Assembly (NCBI GenBank): GCA_036501085.1
Contig: DASYAZ010000015.1
Location: 1 to 30,759, forward strand
Length of the DNA stretch: 30,759 nucleotides
DNA from: GCA-003244245 sp036501085
Lineage (GTDB): Bacteria > Actinomycetota > Actinomycetes > Mycobacteriales > Pseudonocardiaceae
Reading direction: 5' to 3'
Part shown: one piece after another, positions 1-6,595 of the stretch
How positions within the stretch are numbered: the first letter of the stretch is position 1
Layout of the letters: each line of letters starts with the position of its first letter
The notes under the pieces: model-generated
Seen by the model: the letters and a program-made list of their open reading frames with translations, nothing else
The model's database searches: none
What the model was told of the DNA's origin: nothing
Made by a program: the position numbers and the translations under genes

Positions 1-553
1 CCCGCCGATTCTGTAGCCCAACCTGCCGCGTCACCGAGCACCGCCGGCTCCACATGTGACCACCGCTACCACGATGTGCCACCGGCTCACACGAGAGAAG
101 GAACCACCTCAAACGATCTTGACACACATAGAAGCGTCACAAAACAGGTTCCTGCAGCTCAGAGCACTATTGGGCTCGTCACACGGATGGGCGTGGTGAA
201 GACGTAGCCGGTCTCCTGCCAGAGCTGCGCTGCCTTCGACCGTGCTCCTCTTCTGCCTGGTGTTGCTTAAGCAGCCCGAAAGCTGGTCAGGGCCGCTACC
301 GCGCTTGCCAGCTTTGGATTTCGTGCCTGCTGTCTCCTCACGCAGTGGCGCCCCGTTTTGTGTGGCGCACTGTTCGGCGGTCAAACGACCACGGAGCGAG
401 GTCTGGCCCGGCTGCGGACGGGCCCGCGCCTAGCCGTCCCGGCATCACCGACCGCACTCGACCAGATCCCGGAATGTGGCTGTGCCCCTTCCGATCGGGG
501 ATGAGGGAGGCAGTGAGGCAGGGGCACTCTGCTAAGGCACATGCCTCATCCCG
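1..553. other. gene-poor left edge
   Basis: No intact gene is convincing in this stretch. Short open frames exist on both strands, but none has a ribosome site plus a recognisable product. The base composition looks less GC-rich than the rest of the window, especially at about 100-180. The only recognisable content is the scrambled integrase fragment listed separately (about 145-350). I see nothing I can name in 1-144 or 351-553. Confidence 0.6.
145..350 (-). pseudogene. remnant of a tyrosine (phage-type) integrase
   Basis: Read on the minus strand, three short segments typical of the catalytic domain of actinobacterial tyrosine integrases appear in the right order but in three reading frames. 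First is TKSKAGKR followed by GPDQL (about 325-280). Next is FGLLKQHQAEEEH (about 280-240). Last is KAAQLWQETGYVFTTPI (about 237-187). In intact integrases the corresponding stretch reads roughly K(S/T)xxxxR...LPxxL...LLxxHxxxQ...LWxxxGxVFxTxxGxP. Two frameshifts are therefore needed, and the downstream R-H-R-Y catalytic part is missing: after the last segment the frame runs quickly into a stop. No catalytic Arg/His/Tyr set remains, so this is a dead fragment. It suggests that a mobile element once ended near here. The call rests on motif recognition alone. Confidence 0.6.
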
Positions 554-1052
554 TCACGCAGGCACTGCCCACCTAAGCTGCGGCGAGGCAGACAATTGGG
601 GCACGTCCCAGCCCATGAAGTCGCGGTCGCGGACGCTCTCGTCGTACGGGCCCTGGCAGAACGTGGCGTAGGTGACGTCGCGGGAATGCAGGTAGGACAG
701 CTCGCGGACCTGGCCGTGGTAGAACGTGCAGCCCTCGCACTGGGCGGCAGCTGGTTGGCCGGCGTGCCACATGTGAAAGTAGGCGATCAGCTCTCGGCGG
801 GCCCTCGAACACCTCCAGCAGCGTGACCGGCCCGTGCGGGCCGATCAGCGCGATGGTGGGGTCCGGCTCCACCATCGGCAGCCGCCGGCGGGCCGCCGCG
901 ATCGCGTCGCCTTCGCGGGTGTGCGCCTTCTCCCGAACCAGCAGCGCCACCCGTTCGGCCTGCCACGTGGCCCGGTCGACCACCGCTGGCAGCGCGGCGG
1001 TGGGATCGCCGCCGGACGCCGGCAATCCCACGTTCTCCGAGTCATTCTTCAT
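554..1052 (-). pseudogene. frameshifted, truncated DUF899 paralogue
   Basis: This is a second DUF899 (thioredoxin-like fold) gene directly downstream of an intact one, overlapping its stop by 11 bp. Translation starts at ATG 1052 (MKNDSENVG) and follows the family as far as LLEVFEG, near position 803. There one extra base in a short G run (about 799-801) breaks the frame. The neighbouring frame continues correctly with ELIAYFHMWHAGQPAA, the Cys pair CEGC and RDFMGWDVP, then stops at 554. The family's C-terminal half (about 100 residues after MGWxxP) is absent, and the last 15 or so residues look unrelated. The gene is thus damaged twice, by a +1 frameshift and a 3' truncation. The frameshift alone could be a sequencing error; the truncation could not. 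It probably arose by tandem duplication of the neighbour or by capture of a related copy. Confidence 0.75.
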
Positions 1053-1809
1053 GATCGTTTCCCTGCGGGGAGGTAACGTCGGTCGGTTTGTCCATGGTGG
1101 TGAGGGCCTCGGCGACTTTGGCCAGCCACCCCTGCGAGAGCTCGGCATCGGTGTATTCGTCGTGCCAGTTCCACCACTCGTACGGCGGGGTTTGCGGGTA
1201 GTCCTCGGGCGAGTCCTCCCACTGCTCCTGACGCCCGAGCGCGGTCATGTCGAGGTAACTCCAGGTGCTCCCCAACGCTTCGTCGCCACGGCTGTCGATG
1301 AAGTAGGTGCGGAACACGCGCTCGCCATCGCGGATGAACGCGTTCGTGCCGTGCCATTCGTCCACGCCGAAGTCGGTGTCGAAGCCGTCGGTCATGGTGT
1401 ACCAGGGCATCGTCCAGCCCATCCGAGCCTTCAGACGCGCGATGTCCGGCTGTGGCGCGCGCGAGGCGAAGACGAGAGTGGTGTCACGGGCGTTCAGATG
1501 GGCGAGGTGGGCGACCTGATCGGCCACCAGGGAACAGCCGCGGCAGGCGTGGTCGGGCCAGCCGAACACACCGGGCTCGAAGAAAGCGCGATAGACGATC
1601 AGCTGACGACGACCCTCGAACAGGTCGAGCAGGCTCGCCTTACCCGCAGGCCCGTCGAACGCATACTCCTTGTCCACTTCCAGCCACGGCATCCGCCTGC
1701 GCTCCGCCGCCAGCGCGTCCCGGGCGCGGGTCAGCTCCTTCTCCTTCACGAGCAGCTGCCGGCGCGCTGCCTGCCACTCCTGCGGCGGGACGATCGGGGG
1801 GGTATTCAT
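1042..1809 (-). CDS. DUF899 family thioredoxin-like protein
   Basis: A 255-residue cytoplasmic protein of the DUF899 family, which has a thioredoxin/AhpC-like fold and no settled function. Family hallmarks visible are the N-terminal EWQAARRQLLVKEKELTR helix, LLDLFEGRRQL, a Cys pair in ACRGC, and ARMGWTMPWYT. The C-terminal part is rich in Trp and Tyr (YEWWNWHDEYTD). The start is ATG 1809 because AAAGGTGG lies 8 nt upstream; a GTG at 1821 would overlap that ribosome site. It is the third gene of a minus-strand operon, 31 bp after the ArsR gene, and is followed by a broken paralogue. SRPBCC-ArsR-DUF899 groupings suggest expression under the ArsR regulator. No export signal is seen, and the reaction is not known. 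Confidence 0.85.
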   Translation of the reverse strand: MNTPPIVPPQEWQAARRQLLVKEKELTRARDALAAERRRMPWLEVDKEYAFDGPAGKASLLDLFEGRRQLIVYRAFFEPGVFGWPDHACRGCSLVADQVAHLAHLNARDTTLVFASRAPQPDIARLKARMGWTMPWYTMTDGFDTDFGVDEWHGTNAFIRDGERVFRTYFIDSRGDEALGSTWSYLDMTALGRQEQWEDSPEDYPQTPPYEWWNWHDEYTDAELSQGWLAKVAEALTTMDKPTDVTSPQGNDHEE

Positions 1810-1840
1810 GGTGATGTCCACCTTTCAGTCATATCCGTGA

Positions 1841-2224
1841 TCAGCTGTGATGTCCTCGGGTTTCGTGGGGTGGGGTTGCGCTGGGCCCGCGAGCACTCCG
1901 GTCGAGGTGGTCGGTCAACGCGCCGAGCGGGCCGTCCCAGTCGCGGGCCAGCGCGGCCAGGAACTGCTGCGCCACCTGCATCGGCGCGGAGCGCAGCCGG
2001 TACCGCACCCGGCGCCGCTCCCCCGGTTCGGCCGTCACCAGGCCGGCCTCGGCCAGCAGGGCCAGGTGCTTGGCGATCGCCTGCCGCGTGATCGGCAGGC
2101 GATCGGCCAGGTCCGTGGCCGTGGCCGGACCCCCGGAAGCCAGCGCGGCCAGGATGGTGCGCCGGCTCGGGTCGGCCAGGGCAATGAAGACCTGTTCGGC
2201 GATCGCCTCAATCTCAGGCGGCAT
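1841..2224 (-). CDS. ArsR-family HTH transcriptional regulator
   Basis: A 127-residue winged-helix repressor of the ArsR/SmtB superfamily. The core begins with FIALADPSRRTILAAL, continues through the helix-turn-helix (ATDLADRLPITRQAIAKHLA, residues about 36-55) and ends in a wing, LVTAEPGERRRVRYRL. There is no metal-binding Cys motif, so it belongs with the ArsR proteins that accompany SRPBCC/AHSA1 proteins rather than with arsenic sensors. The start ATG 2224 overlaps the end of the SRPBCC gene by 11 bp, indicating translational coupling. It probably represses its own operon through the two palindromes at 2660-2704. The signal sensed is unknown. Confidence 0.9.
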   Translation of the reverse strand: MPPEIEAIAEQVFIALADPSRRTILAALASGGPATATDLADRLPITRQAIAKHLALLAEAGLVTAEPGERRRVRYRLRSAPMQVAQQFLAALARDWDGPLGALTDHLDRSARGPSATPPHETRGHHS

Positions 2225-2645
2225 CGAGGTAGACGACCAGTTCGCCCAGCTCGCTCGCCCAACCCCGGGTGTTGCCGTCGTACGCCGTGCGGTAGGCGTC
2301 TTCCGGCAACTGAGCGAAGCCGGTTTCGACCACGGTCAGCCGCGTGCCCGCACCAACCGGTTCGAGCGTGAACTCGACATAGGTGCGGCGCGGATCGTCC
2401 TCGGGCAGGCCATAGATGTGCCAGGTGAAGCCGAACACCGTCGGCTCCTCGACCCGTTCCACCCGCATCTCGGCGGTGTGGCCGCCGGTCCACGTCATCC
2501 GGGCCGATCCGCCCGGGCGCAGGTCGATCGTCGCCTCGTTGCCGAACCAGGTGCCCAGACCCTCGGCCGTGGTGAGCGCCGCCCATACCTTGCCCGGCGG
2601 GTGAGCGACCTCCACGGTCCGCTCGATGCGATCAGGAAAACCCAT
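2214..2645 (-). CDS. SRPBCC (AHSA1-like) domain protein
   Basis: A 143-residue START/Bet v1-like protein of the AHSA1 group. Typical features are RTVEVAHPPGKVWAALTTAEGLGTWFG at the N-terminus (helix lining the ligand pocket), GGSARMTW, and a C-terminal helix with GWASELGELVVYL. Such proteins bind hydrophobic ligands or act as helpers whose role is rarely known. It is the first gene of the operon. The start ATG 2645 is preceded by GGAGG with 5 nt spacing; an upstream in-frame start at 2660 would lie inside the operator and lacks a ribosome site. The end overlaps the ArsR gene, so both are co-translated. Confidence 0.88.
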   Translation of the reverse strand: MGFPDRIERTVEVAHPPGKVWAALTTAEGLGTWFGNEATIDLRPGGSARMTWTGGHTAEMRVERVEEPTVFGFTWHIYGLPEDDPRRTYVEFTLEPVGAGTRLTVVETGFAQLPEDAYRTAYDGNTRGWASELGELVVYLDAA

Positions 2646-2659
2646 GACACCCTCCAACA

Positions 2660-2704
2660 AGTAGCAACCATTCGGTTGCTACTTTATAGCAACCGAATGG
2701 TTGC
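2660..2704. promoter_or_regulatory. paired palindromic operators, probable ArsR sites
   Basis: GCAACCATTCGGTTGC (2664-2679) and GCAACCGAATGGTTGC (2689-2704) are exact reverse complements of each other. Each is also a 6-4-6 palindrome of its own. The first extends to perfect 10-bp arms (2660-2669 and 2674-2683). Their centres lie 25 bp apart, so two dimers would not sit on the same face of B-form DNA with ideal phasing. The arrangement over the promoter strongly suggests autoregulation by the ArsR protein encoded just downstream. Confidence 0.8.
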
Positions 2705-2709
2705 GTCAA
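2681..2709 (-). promoter_or_regulatory. promoter of the SRPBCC-arsR-DUF899 operon
   Basis: On the minus strand TTGACG (2709-2704) and TAAAGT (2686-2681) are separated by 17 bp, a good sigma-70-type promoter. The predicted start of transcription lies near 2674, about 30 nt before the SRPBCC start codon. The -35/-10 spacer contains one palindrome and the region around the transcription start contains the other, so a bound repressor would block polymerase. Confidence 0.75.
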
Positions 2710-2812
2710 CGGCCGGCGCGAGATGTCGCTCACGGCACGGGCGGGCGGCGAAACAGCCCTTGCAGTACGACTTGGTCGACCCACTGCCGTGCCCCAACTC
2801 CTGGAGGAACGC

Positions 2813-3475
2813 GTGAGCGCCCCCGACCCCGCGAATCCCTACCCGCTGCCTGAGCACCAGCGCTACTGCGTGTTCCTGCGCCCCACGCTCAGCTCGGACA
2901 AGGTCGTCGCCGGCGACTACACCTATTACGACGCATCCCAGGACAGCGGTAGTTTCGAGGACGAGCGGGTGCTCTACGGCTACGGCCCCGAGCGGCTGGT
3001 GATCGGCGGGTTCTGCGCGATCGCGGCCGGGGTGCGCTTCGTGATGGCCGGGGCCAACCACCTGAGCAGCGGCCCGTCCACCTTCCCGTTCATGATCTTC
3101 CCGGGGCGCTGGCAGGACGAGACCCTGGAGACCTACCAGGCGCACGCCACCAGCAAGGGCGACACAGTCGTGGGCCACGATGTCTGGTTCGGCCGGGACG
3201 TGACGGTGATGCCCGGCGTCACGATCGGCAACGGCGCGATCATCGCCACCGCCGCCGTCGTCACTCGTGATGTCTCGCCCTACACCGTCGTCGGCGGCAA
3301 TCCGGCCCAGGTGATCAGGCAGCGGTACCCGGAGGGGGACGTCGAGCTGCTCCAGCGGGCAGCCTGGTGGGACTGGCCCATCGAGGTCATCAGCACGCAT
3401 GCCGGCACCCTGACGGCCGGGACACCGGCGCAGATCGCCGAGATCGCCGACCGGTTGGTCGGCCGCCCGGCATAG
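2813..3475 (+). CDS. Vat/XAT-type acetyltransferase (hexapeptide repeat)
   Basis: A 220-residue left-handed beta-helix acyltransferase of the xenobiotic acetyltransferase (XAT) group, which includes streptogramin acetyltransferases (Vat) and CatB-type chloramphenicol acetyltransferases. The expected motifs are in order: FCAIAAGVRFVMAGANHLSS, with the catalytic His in GANH; STFPFMIFPGRW; GDTVVGHDVWFGRDVTVMPG hexapeptide turns; and the end motif YTVVGGNPAQVIRQRY. It would transfer acetyl from acetyl-CoA to a hydroxyl of a small molecule; the substrate cannot be read from sequence. The start is GTG 2813, with GGAGG 5 nt upstream. An open frame reaching back to 2723 has no such site. It precedes the ribokinase-like gene by 10 bp. 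Resistance is possible but unproven, as many chromosomal relatives have no known drug substrate. Confidence 0.88.
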   Translation: MSAPDPANPYPLPEHQRYCVFLRPTLSSDKVVAGDYTYYDASQDSGSFEDERVLYGYGPERLVIGGFCAIAAGVRFVMAGANHLSSGPSTFPFMIFPGRWQDETLETYQAHATSKGDTVVGHDVWFGRDVTVMPGVTIGNGAIIATAAVVTRDVSPYTVVGGNPAQVIRQRYPEGDVELLQRAAWWDWPIEVISTHAGTLTAGTPAQIAEIADRLVGRPA

Positions 3476-3478
3476 CCT
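3473..3478 (+). promoter_or_regulatory. candidate leaderless -10 box for the ribokinase gene
   Basis: TAGCCT ends 7 nt before GTG 3486 and includes the stop codon of the preceding gene. No Shine-Dalgarno sequence precedes this GTG. Transcription starting at or next to the GTG is therefore plausible. The evidence is pattern only. Confidence 0.4.
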
Positions 3479-3485
3479 GGGATCT

Positions 3486-4322
3486 GTGAGCGTGACGGTG
3501 GTCGGCAGCGTCAATCTCGACCTGGTGGCGACGCTGCCGCGGCTACCCGGCCCGGGCGAGACCCTCATCGCCACCGGCCTGGCCCGCATTCCCGGAGGCA
3601 AGGGCGCCAACCAGGCGCTGGCCACCCGCCGGCTGGGGCTGCCGGTACGGCTGGTCGCCGCGGTGGGGACCGACCCCGAGGCCGGCGCCGCGCTGGAGTT
3701 GCTGCACCGCGACGGCGTCGAACTCGCGGGCCTGCAACGGGTGAGCGAGCCGACCGGTCTGGCCCTGGTCACCGTGGACGCCGGGGGCGAGACCACCATC
3801 GTGGTGGTGCCCGGAGCGAACGCGGCATTGCGGGTGAGCGCCGCGGACGTGACCGGCGCCGAGGTGGTACTCACCGTGCTGGAGGTGCCCGATCACGCCG
3901 TCACCGCCGCCGCCCGGCACGCCACTGGACTGTTCGTGCTCAACGCCTCCCCGGCCCGCGAACTGCCACCCGAGGTGCTGCAGCGGGCCGACCTGGTCGT
4001 GGTCAACAAAGCCGAGCACGCCGCGCTGCCCGGCCTGCACGCCGCCCGCGCGGTCGCCGTCACCGATGGGCCCCGCGGCGCGGTGCTGCTGCGTCACGGC
4101 ACGCAGGTGGCGGCCGCCGCGCCGCCGCCGGTGCACGCCGTGGACGGCACCGCCGCCGGGGATGCCTTCATCGGTGCCGCGGTCGCGGGCCTGCTGCGCG
4201 GGCTACCCGATGCCGAGCTGCTGTCCCGGGCCTGCACGGCGGGCGCGCTGGCGGCCACCCGGACCGGTGCCCAGCCGTCCCTGCCCACCACCGCCGAGAT
4301 CGACGAGATGCTCGCCCGGTGA
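3486..4322 (+). CDS. rbsK: ribokinase-like PfkB family sugar kinase
   Basis: A 278-residue PfkB-family kinase that most resembles ribokinase (ribose + ATP -> ribose-5-phosphate). Visible are the N-terminal VVGSVNLDLV, the sugar-binding PGGKGANQALATRRLG (PfkB signature 1) and the anion-hole/catalytic segment DGTAAGDAF with base Asp226. The usual DTTGAGD is altered to DGTAAGD, keeping the catalytic Asp. It is somewhat short for ribokinase (about 300). Its stop overlaps the nucleoside hydrolase start by 4 bp (GTGA). That hydrolase would release ribose, so the pair forms a short nucleoside-salvage path. The start is GTG 3486; it lacks a Shine-Dalgarno site and has a -10-like box 7 nt upstream. 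The substrate is inferred from family and neighbour. Confidence 0.87.
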   Translation: MSVTVVGSVNLDLVATLPRLPGPGETLIATGLARIPGGKGANQALATRRLGLPVRLVAAVGTDPEAGAALELLHRDGVELAGLQRVSEPTGLALVTVDAGGETTIVVVPGANAALRVSAADVTGAEVVLTVLEVPDHAVTAAARHATGLFVLNASPARELPPEVLQRADLVVVNKAEHAALPGLHAARAVAVTDGPRGAVLLRHGTQVAAAAPPPVHAVDGTAAGDAFIGAAVAGLLRGLPDAELLSRACTAGALAATRTGAQPSLPTTAEIDEMLAR

Positions 4323-5236
4323 CCGTACCGATGATCATCGACACCGACCCGGGAGTGGACGATGCGGTGGCGTTGCTGCTCGCCGCTACCAGCCCGGAGG
4401 TTGAGCTGCTCGCCGTGACCACCGTGTTCGGCAACGTCGATCTCGGCCGCACCACCACCAACGCGCTGCGGCTGCGCGCTCTGGCCGGCCTCGGCCGGCT
4501 GCCGGTGGCAGCGGGAGCCGCCCGGCCCCTGGTCCACCCGCAGCACCGGCGCACCGGTAGCTGGCACGGGCCGGACGGCCTCGGCGGGCGGGCCGATCTG
4601 CTGCCGGCACCGGATGGAGCGCCACATCCGCTCGGCGCCGTGTCCCTGATGGCCGGCCTGCTGCGGAGCGCGGCCACCCCGGTGACCCTGGTGGCCATCG
4701 GGCCGCTGACCAACATCGCGCTGCTGCTCGCAGTGCACCCCGAGCTGGCGGTGCGGATCGGGCGCATCGTGATCATGGGTGGCCATCTCGACGAGGACGC
4801 TTCATCGGAGTTCAATATCAGCTCCGATCCCGAAGCGGCGCACCGGGTGCTCGCCGGGGAGGACCTGCCGACCACACTGGTACCGCTGGATCTCACCCTG
4901 CGGGCCACGATCGATCAGGACTGGATCGGTGAGCTGGCAGCAGCCGGGCCGCGCTGCGCCGCGCTGGCCGGGATCATCGAGCACTACCGGGTGGCCGTGC
5001 TGGCCGGCTCAGGGCGCGCCGGGGTAGCGCTGCACGACGCGCTGGCCGTGCTGGAAGCCGCGGTGCCGGGCACAATGGCCACCACGCCGGCCTCGCTCGG
5101 CGTGACCTGCGATCAGACGCCTGCCCGCGGCGCCGTGGTGACCACCCACGGCAGCACCCCGGTGCAGGTCGCCTGCGACGCCGACCTGGGCTCGATCAAC
5201 GCGACGATCCTGAACCGGCTCCGGCGCCTACGGTGA
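4319..5236 (+). CDS. inosine-uridine type nucleoside hydrolase
   Basis: A 305-residue IUNH-family enzyme that hydrolyses the N-glycosidic bond of ribonucleosides to base and ribose. The calcium-binding N-terminal motif DTDPGVDDA (residues 8-16) is intact. Further family marks are IGPLTNIALLL, IVIMGG, EFNISSDPEAA and the late LHDALAV, whose Asp is a calcium ligand. The length matches the family. Start GTG 4319 overlaps the ribokinase stop (GTGA), so the two are translationally coupled, and the released ribose can be phosphorylated by the partner. The final 41 bp overlap the end of the convergent VanZ-like gene. Substrate preference among purine and pyrimidine nucleosides cannot be told. Confidence 0.93.
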   Translation: MTVPMIIDTDPGVDDAVALLLAATSPEVELLAVTTVFGNVDLGRTTTNALRLRALAGLGRLPVAAGAARPLVHPQHRRTGSWHGPDGLGGRADLLPAPDGAPHPLGAVSLMAGLLRSAATPVTLVAIGPLTNIALLLAVHPELAVRIGRIVIMGGHLDEDASSEFNISSDPEAAHRVLAGEDLPTTLVPLDLTLRATIDQDWIGELAAAGPRCAALAGIIEHYRVAVLAGSGRAGVALHDALAVLEAAVPGTMATTPASLGVTCDQTPARGAVVTTHGSTPVQVACDADLGSINATILNRLRRLR

Positions 5237-5780
5237 GCTCGCGAGACCGCCGGGCCTGCATCAGCAGCACGAGCACCGCCAGCAGTGCCCCGATCACCCC
5301 ACCCAGGGTGTTGTGCACAAGATCCCGGGCCTGGCATTGCCCACCGCCGGTAGCCGCCTGCACGTACTCGGCGACCGCGCTGACCAGCGCGCTGGACGCT
5401 ACGAGCGCCAGCGGGCGGCGGGTCGCCAGGGTGCCGAAAAACGCGAACGGAACCAGCATCGCCACGTTGAGCTGCTCGTAGAGGTGGCTCAGCGACCAGC
5501 TCCCGACCGTGCACAACCGCAGCGTGGCCAGCGGGTCGAGACCACCGGCAGCAAAGACCCCGAACGGTCGCACCAGAGTGACCGCCCACGCCGCCGCCAG
5601 GGCACACCCGCCGAGCGCCGCCGGACCGCGGTCCCAACCCCTTCGCGGTGCCAGCCACCAGGCCAGCCCACCGAAGATCAAACATCCGGGGATGAGAGCG
5701 ATGAGCACGTCGAGATGATGCAGAGCGACGTTGATCAGGTTATGCGGGTTGAGGTCCGGTCCGTCCGACACCGTGCGCAC
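5196..5780 (-). CDS. VanZ-like membrane protein
   Basis: A 194-residue membrane protein of the VanZ-like family. About four hydrophobic segments are visible: VLIALIPGCLIFGGLAWWLA, ALGGCALAAAWAVTLV, the NVAMLVPFAFFG segment running into LALVASSALVSAVAEYVQ, and LGGVIGALLAVLVLLM. The family signature is good: N-x5-PFxFF, SAVAEYxQ, and D-x3-NTLGGxIGALL. VanZ relatives are named for a teicoplanin-resistance accessory protein, but most chromosomal members have unknown function. The start is GTG 5780, with AGGAG 5 nt upstream; longer frames upstream of this would run into the enoyl-CoA hydratase gene. It lies 13 bp after that gene and is probably co-transcribed with it. The 3' end overlaps the convergent nucleoside hydrolase gene by 41 bp. 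Confidence 0.85.
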   Translation of the reverse strand: MRTVSDGPDLNPHNLINVALHHLDVLIALIPGCLIFGGLAWWLAPRRGWDRGPAALGGCALAAAWAVTLVRPFGVFAAGGLDPLATLRLCTVGSWSLSHLYEQLNVAMLVPFAFFGTLATRRPLALVASSALVSAVAEYVQAATGGGQCQARDLVHNTLGGVIGALLAVLVLLMQARRSRELTVGAGAGSGSSR

Positions 5781-5793
5781 GCTATCTCCTCGC

Positions 5794-6576
5794 TCAGCGC
5801 CCGACGAAGGTCGCCTTACCGGGACCATGGTCGAGGAACGAGCGGATCCCTGTCCTCCGGTCCTCGGTGTGCGCGAGCGCGGCGAACGCCTCGGTCTCCA
5901 ACCGCAGGCCATTGCCGAGGTCGCCGTCCAGCCCGTCGTCGATGGCCGCCTTGGCCGCCGCCAGGGCGCGCGCCGGGCCAGCGACGAACCGCTCGGCCCA
6001 GCGTCGGGCTGCGCCGTACACCTCGCCGGGGGCGACCACCTCGTCGACCAGGCCGATCCGCAGTGCCTCGCCGGCCTCGACGATGCGCCCGGTGTAGATC
6101 AGCTCCTTGGCCCGGGCCGGGCCGATCAGCCGGGGCAGCCGTTGGGTGCCGCCAGCGCCCGGGATGATTCCCAGCAGGATTTCCGGCTGCCCGAGTTTGG
6201 CGTCCTCCGTGGCGATCCGCCGGTCACAGCACAGCGCGAGCTCGCAACCACCGCCCAGGGCGAACCCGGTGATCGCCGCCACGGTCGGCTTCGGAATGTC
6301 CGCCACCGCGGTGAACGACGAGGACAGCGCCGCCACGTGCGTCGCCGTCTCCGCATCCGGGGTGGCGGCCATCTCCTTGATGTCCGCCCCGGCGGCGAAC
6401 ACCGTCACCCCGCCATAAACGATCACTGCCCGGACCTCGGCGAGATCCGCCACTCGCTGCGCGGCGGAGCGGATCTCCTCGGCGCAGCGGCGGCTCAGGG
6501 CGTTCATCGGGGGCCGATCCAGCCGGATCGTGCCGATGCCGCCATCCACCTCGAGCTTGACGAACTCGCTTTCCAT
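5794..6576 (-). CDS. enoyl-CoA hydratase/isomerase family protein
   Basis: A 260-residue crotonase-fold protein, full length for the family. The CoA oxyanion-hole segments are visible (AAGADIKEM around residue 64 and GFALGGGCELA at 105-114). Both catalytic glutamates of classical enoyl-CoA hydratase are present, Glu112 in GGCELA and Glu132 in GQPEILLG. Hydration of trans-2-enoyl-CoA in beta-oxidation is therefore likely. Start ATG 6576 gives the usual MESEFVKLEVDGGIGTIRL beginning; a longer frame upstream would overlap the ABC gene and adds no homology. No clear Shine-Dalgarno site is seen. It sits 19 bp after the ABC ATPase gene on the same strand. The chain length of its substrate cannot be told. 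Confidence 0.92.
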   Translation of the reverse strand: MESEFVKLEVDGGIGTIRLDRPPMNALSRRCAEEIRSAAQRVADLAEVRAVIVYGGVTVFAAGADIKEMAATPDAETATHVAALSSSFTAVADIPKPTVAAITGFALGGGCELALCCDRRIATEDAKLGQPEILLGIIPGAGGTQRLPRLIGPARAKELIYTGRIVEAGEALRIGLVDEVVAPGEVYGAARRWAERFVAGPARALAAAKAAIDDGLDGDLGNGLRLETEAFAALAHTEDRRTGIRSFLDHGPGKATFVGR

Positions 6577-6595
6577 ACTCAGCACGCTAAACGGT

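Noticed and set aside
119..124. TTGACA, a perfect -35 hexamer on the plus strand
   Set aside because: No acceptable -10 element lies 16-19 bp downstream and no gene follows, so it is most likely chance.
109..384. Minus-strand open frame of 91 codons in the left edge
   Set aside because: Parts of three integrase frames cross it; its translation matches integrase only over KSKAGKR...PDQL. It is better read as a frameshifted relic than as a gene.
823..2091. Long plus-strand open frame opposite the DUF899 and ArsR genes
   Set aside because: It is antisense to genes with clear family motifs, is rich in Arg/Pro/Gly and has no ribosome site. It is a by-product of high GC.
2723..2812. Upstream extension of the acetyltransferase frame
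   Set aside because: The added 30 residues have no homology and no ribosome site, whereas GTG 2813 has GGAGG at 5 nt.
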